Of a stretch of 64,000 nt of DNA, positions 60,915 through 64,000 are shown in pieces. The translations under genes were made by a program, and so were the position numbers. Location: NCBI RefSeq assembly GCF_019599145.1, contig NZ_CP080647.1, positions 5,332,001 through 5,396,000 of the forward strand. Reading direction: 5' to 3'. This stretch comes from Streptomyces akebiae (lineage in GTDB: Bacteria > Actinomycetota > Actinomycetes > Streptomycetales > Streptomycetaceae). How positions within the stretch are numbered: position 1 is the first letter of the stretch; every line of letters begins with the position of its first letter. The notes under the pieces were generated by a model. It was not told the origin of the DNA. It worked only from the letters and a program-made list of their open reading frames with translations, and searched no databases.

Positions 60915-60958
60915 ATAACAAAATGGCAAAGCCGACTTGGCTGTCCAGGTCAATAAGG
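60915..60958 (+). promoter_or_regulatory. Leader of CRISPR array 2
   Basis: ATAACAAAATGGCAAAGC (60915-60932) and CAGGTCAATAAG lie 26 bp and immediately before the first repeat, as in the inverted leader of array 1. The intervening 13 bp differ between the two, so the shared words are probably the functional parts (promoter and integration-host-type sites). Confidence 0.88.
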
Positions 60959-63836
60959 GTCCGCTCCGCACCCGCGGAGGTCACCCGCCTTCGCGCTCCC
61001 AAACCTCGAAGTGGCTCTTGTCCGTTCCGCACCTGCGGAGGTCACCCGGCCGGCGACTTCCTGGACACCGTCAACGAATAGTCTGCTCCGCCCCCGCGGA
61101 GGTCACCCGTCGCCGAGGTGGGAGAAGAACAGCCAGTCCTCGTCTGCTCCGCATCCGCGGAGGTCACCCGTAATGCTGCGGGGTCCGCGTCTGAGCAGCG
61201 ATGCCTGCTCCGCACCGGCAGAGGTCACCTGTACGACGGCTGCGAACCGTACGCGCTGGTTAAGGCTGCTCCGCCCGCGCGGAGGTCTCCCGAAGGCCCC
61301 AGCCGGATAGAGCATCATCTTGTCCTTCGCTCCGCACCTGCGGAGTCGCCTGCTGATCCAGGATGGCTGCCCTCAATTCGATGTCTGCTCCGCATCTACG
61401 GAGGTCACTCGAGGCTAACCGCATACACCGAGGTCCCCAACGAGTCCGCTCCGTATCCGCGGAGGTCACCCCGGCAGATCCTCGTAGTGCCGGGCGGTGG
61501 CGTCGGATGCTCCACACCCGTGGCGGTCACCCGGCGACCAACGGCCTGAAGGAGGACCGCTACTTGGCTGCTCCATGCCTGCGGAGGTCACCCGTTGGTC
61601 GCGTTGTTCGTGTCGCGCCAGCAGTTGTCTGCTCCGCGCCCGCAGAGGTCACCCGGACGTCACCACCTACGCGTCCCTCGGCTGGAAGTCTGCTCCGCAC
61701 CTGTGGAGGTCACCCAGGGTTCGGCGCCTTCGCGCGCGCCTTCCCCATGCCTGCTCCGCTCCCGCAGAGGTCACCCGCCGCCGACGAGGGAGGGCGGTTG
61801 GACGAGCTGGTCTGTTCCGCATCTGCAGAGGTCACCCGGCGGTCCCGGAACTGCCCTACGGGCGCCGAAGTCTGCTCCGCTCTCGCAGAGGTCAACCGCA
61901 CTTCGCCGACCCCGCGCCGGACATCAAGGTGTCTGCTCCGTACTCGCGGAGTTCGCCGGACCTCGCTCATCTGGCGCAGGACGTGCCGGTCGTTTGTTCC
62001 GGACCTGCGGAGGCTATCCCGATCCCAGCGCAGTTGAGGGCCGAAGTAGAAGAGCCCGCTCCACCTCGTGGAGGTAACTCGTCGGCCGGGTACTGGATAC
62101 CACCGCGTCGGGTGTCTGCTCCGCGTGCGGAGGCCATCCGCTGCCGGTCGCCTTCGGCCCAACCGACGTCTGTCCGCTCTGCACTCGCGGAGGTTCCTCG
62201 ATGAGGCCGCGGAACTGGGCCATGGTCTACGGGCTTGCTCCGTACCAGCGGAGGTCAGTCGCATGCAGGCGCCCGACGTCCTCCGAAGTACGGCAATTGC
62301 TCCGTCCTGCGGAGGTCACCCGTTGTCGCGGACATACGTGTTGAATTGCGCAGCATCTGCTCCGCGCACGGAGGTTGACCGGTTCCGGTGGTGTGGCCGA
62401 CACCGGCGCTGGTGGCTGCTCTGCACCCACGGAGGTCACCCGGAATTCAAGCCCACTCAGGGCGGCGTAGGAGAGTCTGCTCCGCACCCGTGGAGGAAGC
62501 CCGTGCCAGCGGTGCCGTCTGCGGTGGTGCGCTCGTCCGCTCTGCACCTGCGTGAGGTAACCCAGACAGGACGGCGAAGGAGCCCATCATGGAGGGGTCT
62601 GCTCCGCCCCCGCGGAAGTAACCCGTTGCCGTGCATCCCTGCATGGACGCCGACTGATTCTGCTCCGCACGCGCGGAGGTCATCGCACACCAGTTCATGG
62701 GTGAGGCGGTCCGGGCCGGCTGTTCCGCACTCGCGGAGGTCCCCGAAAAGAGAGGTGTCCGAGCTCATTGGCTCACCGTCCGTTCCGCACCCGGAGAGGG
62801 AACCCGTCCGACGGCGTGATGACGCCCAACGACCGCATGTCCGCTCCGTCGCATTCGCAGAGGTCCCCTGGAAGGTGAGGTCACGCTGCTGCGCTGATCA
62901 TCGTCACCTCTGCACCTGCGGAGGTCATCCGGTGGTGGCGATCGCGGCGGACGCGGCCACCCAACTGATCCGCACTCGCGGAGGTCACTCGTCATTGAGC
63001 GTCTCGGACGGTGCGCACCAACCGCCTGCTCCGCACTTGCGGAGGTCACCCGGCTTCGCATCTGGGGCAGGGAGCGTCCTGCACGTCCGCTCCGCACTGC
63101 GGAGGTCACTCCGTACCGCGCGGGGCGGTGCGGACGTAGCCTTCGTCTGCTTCGCGCCCGCGGAGGTCACCCGCCGACCGGCCTCGCCAGTCTGGCCACG
63201 TAGGAGTCCGCCAAGGAGGTCACCCGTCCTGCTCGCTCACGACCTGGTCGTCCGGGATCTGGTCTGCTCCGTAGCCGCAGAGGCCACCGGCGTAGCAGGA
63301 CGGCCGCTCCAACCTCAGGCTGTCCGCTCCGCACCTGCGAAGGCCACCCGTATCTGCCGGCCGTAACCGAGACCACGCACCTATCTGCTCCGCACTCGCG
63401 GAGGTCATCCGTCTTTGCCTGTCTTGCGTTCCAACATTTCCCGGTCCGCTCCGCGCCCGCGGAGGTGACCCGTAGCAGGGGAGCAGGCCGCCTGGGTTCG
63501 GGATGTCTGCTCCGCACTTGCGGAGGTCCTCCGAAGCTCACCGCGTACACCGAGATCCCCAACGAGGATGCTCCGCACTCGCGGAGGTCACCCGTACCAG
63601 GAGTCCAGCGCCAGGTTGGTGGCGACGTCCGCTCCGCCCTTGCGGAAGCCAGCCGAGGAATTCCCAAGTCTTTGGGGCAGGGATTCCGTCTGCTCCGCGC
63701 CTGCGGAGGTCACCCGATGCCGGCTTCGAGACACACTCCGATCGCGTCCTTCGCTCCGCGCTCGCGGAGGTCAACGGGCGATTTGAGATCACGGGTGGAA
63801 GGGCCTCGTGTCTGCTCCGCACGCGGAGGTCACGCG
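60959..63836 (+). CRISPR. CRISPR array 2 (type I-E, about 48 repeats)
   Basis: About 48 repeats of 28 bp with a near-constant 61-bp period run from 60959 to about 63836; the leader is on the left. The consensus begins GTCTGCTCCGCACCCGCGGAG and ends GTCACCC. Leader-near copies are closest to the consensus. Many inner copies carry substitutions or 1-7 bp deletions (for example at 61325, 62114, 62172, 63205), and a partial copy at 63871 follows the last clear repeat. Spacers are about 33 bp and nearly all start with G or C, as expected for the last repeat-derived base in type I-E. Confidence 0.95.
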
Positions 63837-63930
63837 CGATCCCGGCCGCCGTCGGCGCCGTGCTTGATGAGTCTGCTCGGCGAGTAGAGCCGCGCCAAAC
63901 GGAGCAAATGTACTGGTCAGCAGCCTCTAT

Positions 63931-63955
63931 TGCGTGAGCGATGCGTGAGCGGATG
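63931..63955 (+). repeat. Right copy of 25-bp direct repeat (putative attR)
   Basis: It is identical to 30272-30296, in the same orientation, about 95 bp after the last CRISPR repeat. The sequence beyond it (63956-64000) differs from that beyond the left copy and should be chromosomal. Confidence 0.72.
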
Positions 63956-64000
63956 GTGCAGCACGAGCCGTCACGAGGTAGATCGCCCGGGAGCCTGAAC

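Larger units (their letters stand above)
30272..63955. mobile_element. Integrated mobilisable element carrying type I-E CRISPR-Cas
   Basis: About 33.7 kb are bounded by a perfect 25-bp direct repeat (30272-30296 and 63931-63955). Inside are a tyrosine integrase, repressor and excisionase-like gene, a DUF3631 ATPase, a DUF2637 protein, MobC, a relaxase, several candidate defence genes, an operon of nucleotide-related genes and a type I-E CRISPR-Cas locus. No FtsK/TraB-type DNA translocase gene is seen, so it looks mobilisable rather than self-transmissible. The boundaries are inferred from the repeat and the change in gene content. The integrase lies about 2 kb inside the left repeat, so a nested or composite structure is possible. 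Confidence 0.7.

Noticed and set aside
60880..60958. cas1 or cas2 between cas3 and array 2
   Set aside because: Only about 80 bp are available, and these are leader sequence. No Cas1- or Cas2-like frame was seen elsewhere in the window.
60959..63900. Open frames across array 2, in several frames
   Set aside because: Their translations repeat motifs such as SAPHPRRSP every 20 residues, the signature of CRISPR repeats read as protein.

Overview
The window is high-GC actinobacterial DNA, almost certainly a Streptomyces chromosome. The evidence is the GC-rich third codon positions, frequent GTG/TTG starts with GGAGG-type ribosome sites, a complete BldC protein, Lsr2, a mycothiol-type isomerase, and a gene order (lsr2-purSQL ... 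purF-purM-DUF3073-vdh-hypothetical-bldC-hrpA) that I recall as conserved in the Streptomyces core. A perfect Streptomyces-type parS site at 22453-22468 suggests a place in the wider origin region.

Region 1 (1-30179) is core chromosome. It starts with a minus-strand operon of ABC ATPase, ABC permease, sensor kinase and response regulator (cut by the window edge). Two tRNA-Gly genes and lsr2 follow. Then come the purine genes purS-purQ-purL and purF-purM, separated by a broken Uma2 gene, a mycothiol-dependent isomerase family gene and a META-domain lipoprotein. After these are DUF3073, valine dehydrogenase, a conserved hypothetical, bldC, a DUF6274 gene, hrpA with tRNA genes (Asp; Phe, Asp, Glu), a membrane metallophosphoesterase, a small zinc-metallopeptidase-like gene, a lipoprotein, an RGG-tailed DEAD-box RNA helicase, an amino-acid permease and tRNA-Lys.

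Region 2 (30272-63955) looks like one integrated mobile element. A perfect 25-bp direct repeat lies 92 bp downstream of tRNA-Lys and again near the right end of the window. In order, the element carries: a TIR-domain gene with two unknown neighbours; a tyrosine integrase, XRE repressor and excisionase-like protein; a DUF3631 ATPase, a DUF2637 membrane protein, MobC and a relaxase; an unknown gene paired with an XRE/ImmA-IrrE protease; a truncated pseudogene; a regulator plus flavoprotein; and an operon (44945-51255) of an RsbW-like ATPase, a MurA-like enolpyruvyl transferase, a 5'-nucleotidase-like phosphoesterase, two dCTP-deaminase-like proteins, a glycosyltransferase and a serine hydrolase. 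A group of very small minus-strand ORFs comes next, then a type I-E CRISPR-Cas locus.

The CRISPR locus has an 8-repeat array and a roughly 48-repeat array pointing away from each other on either side of cas8e-cse2-cas7e-cas5e-cas6e-cas3. Both arrays share the same leader on the cas-facing side. There is no cas1 or cas2. The element therefore combines mobilisation genes, several candidate defence genes and an interference-only CRISPR system. The nucleotide-gene operon, whose two deaminase paralogues have lost complementary halves of the family active site, is the strongest candidate for an undescribed system.
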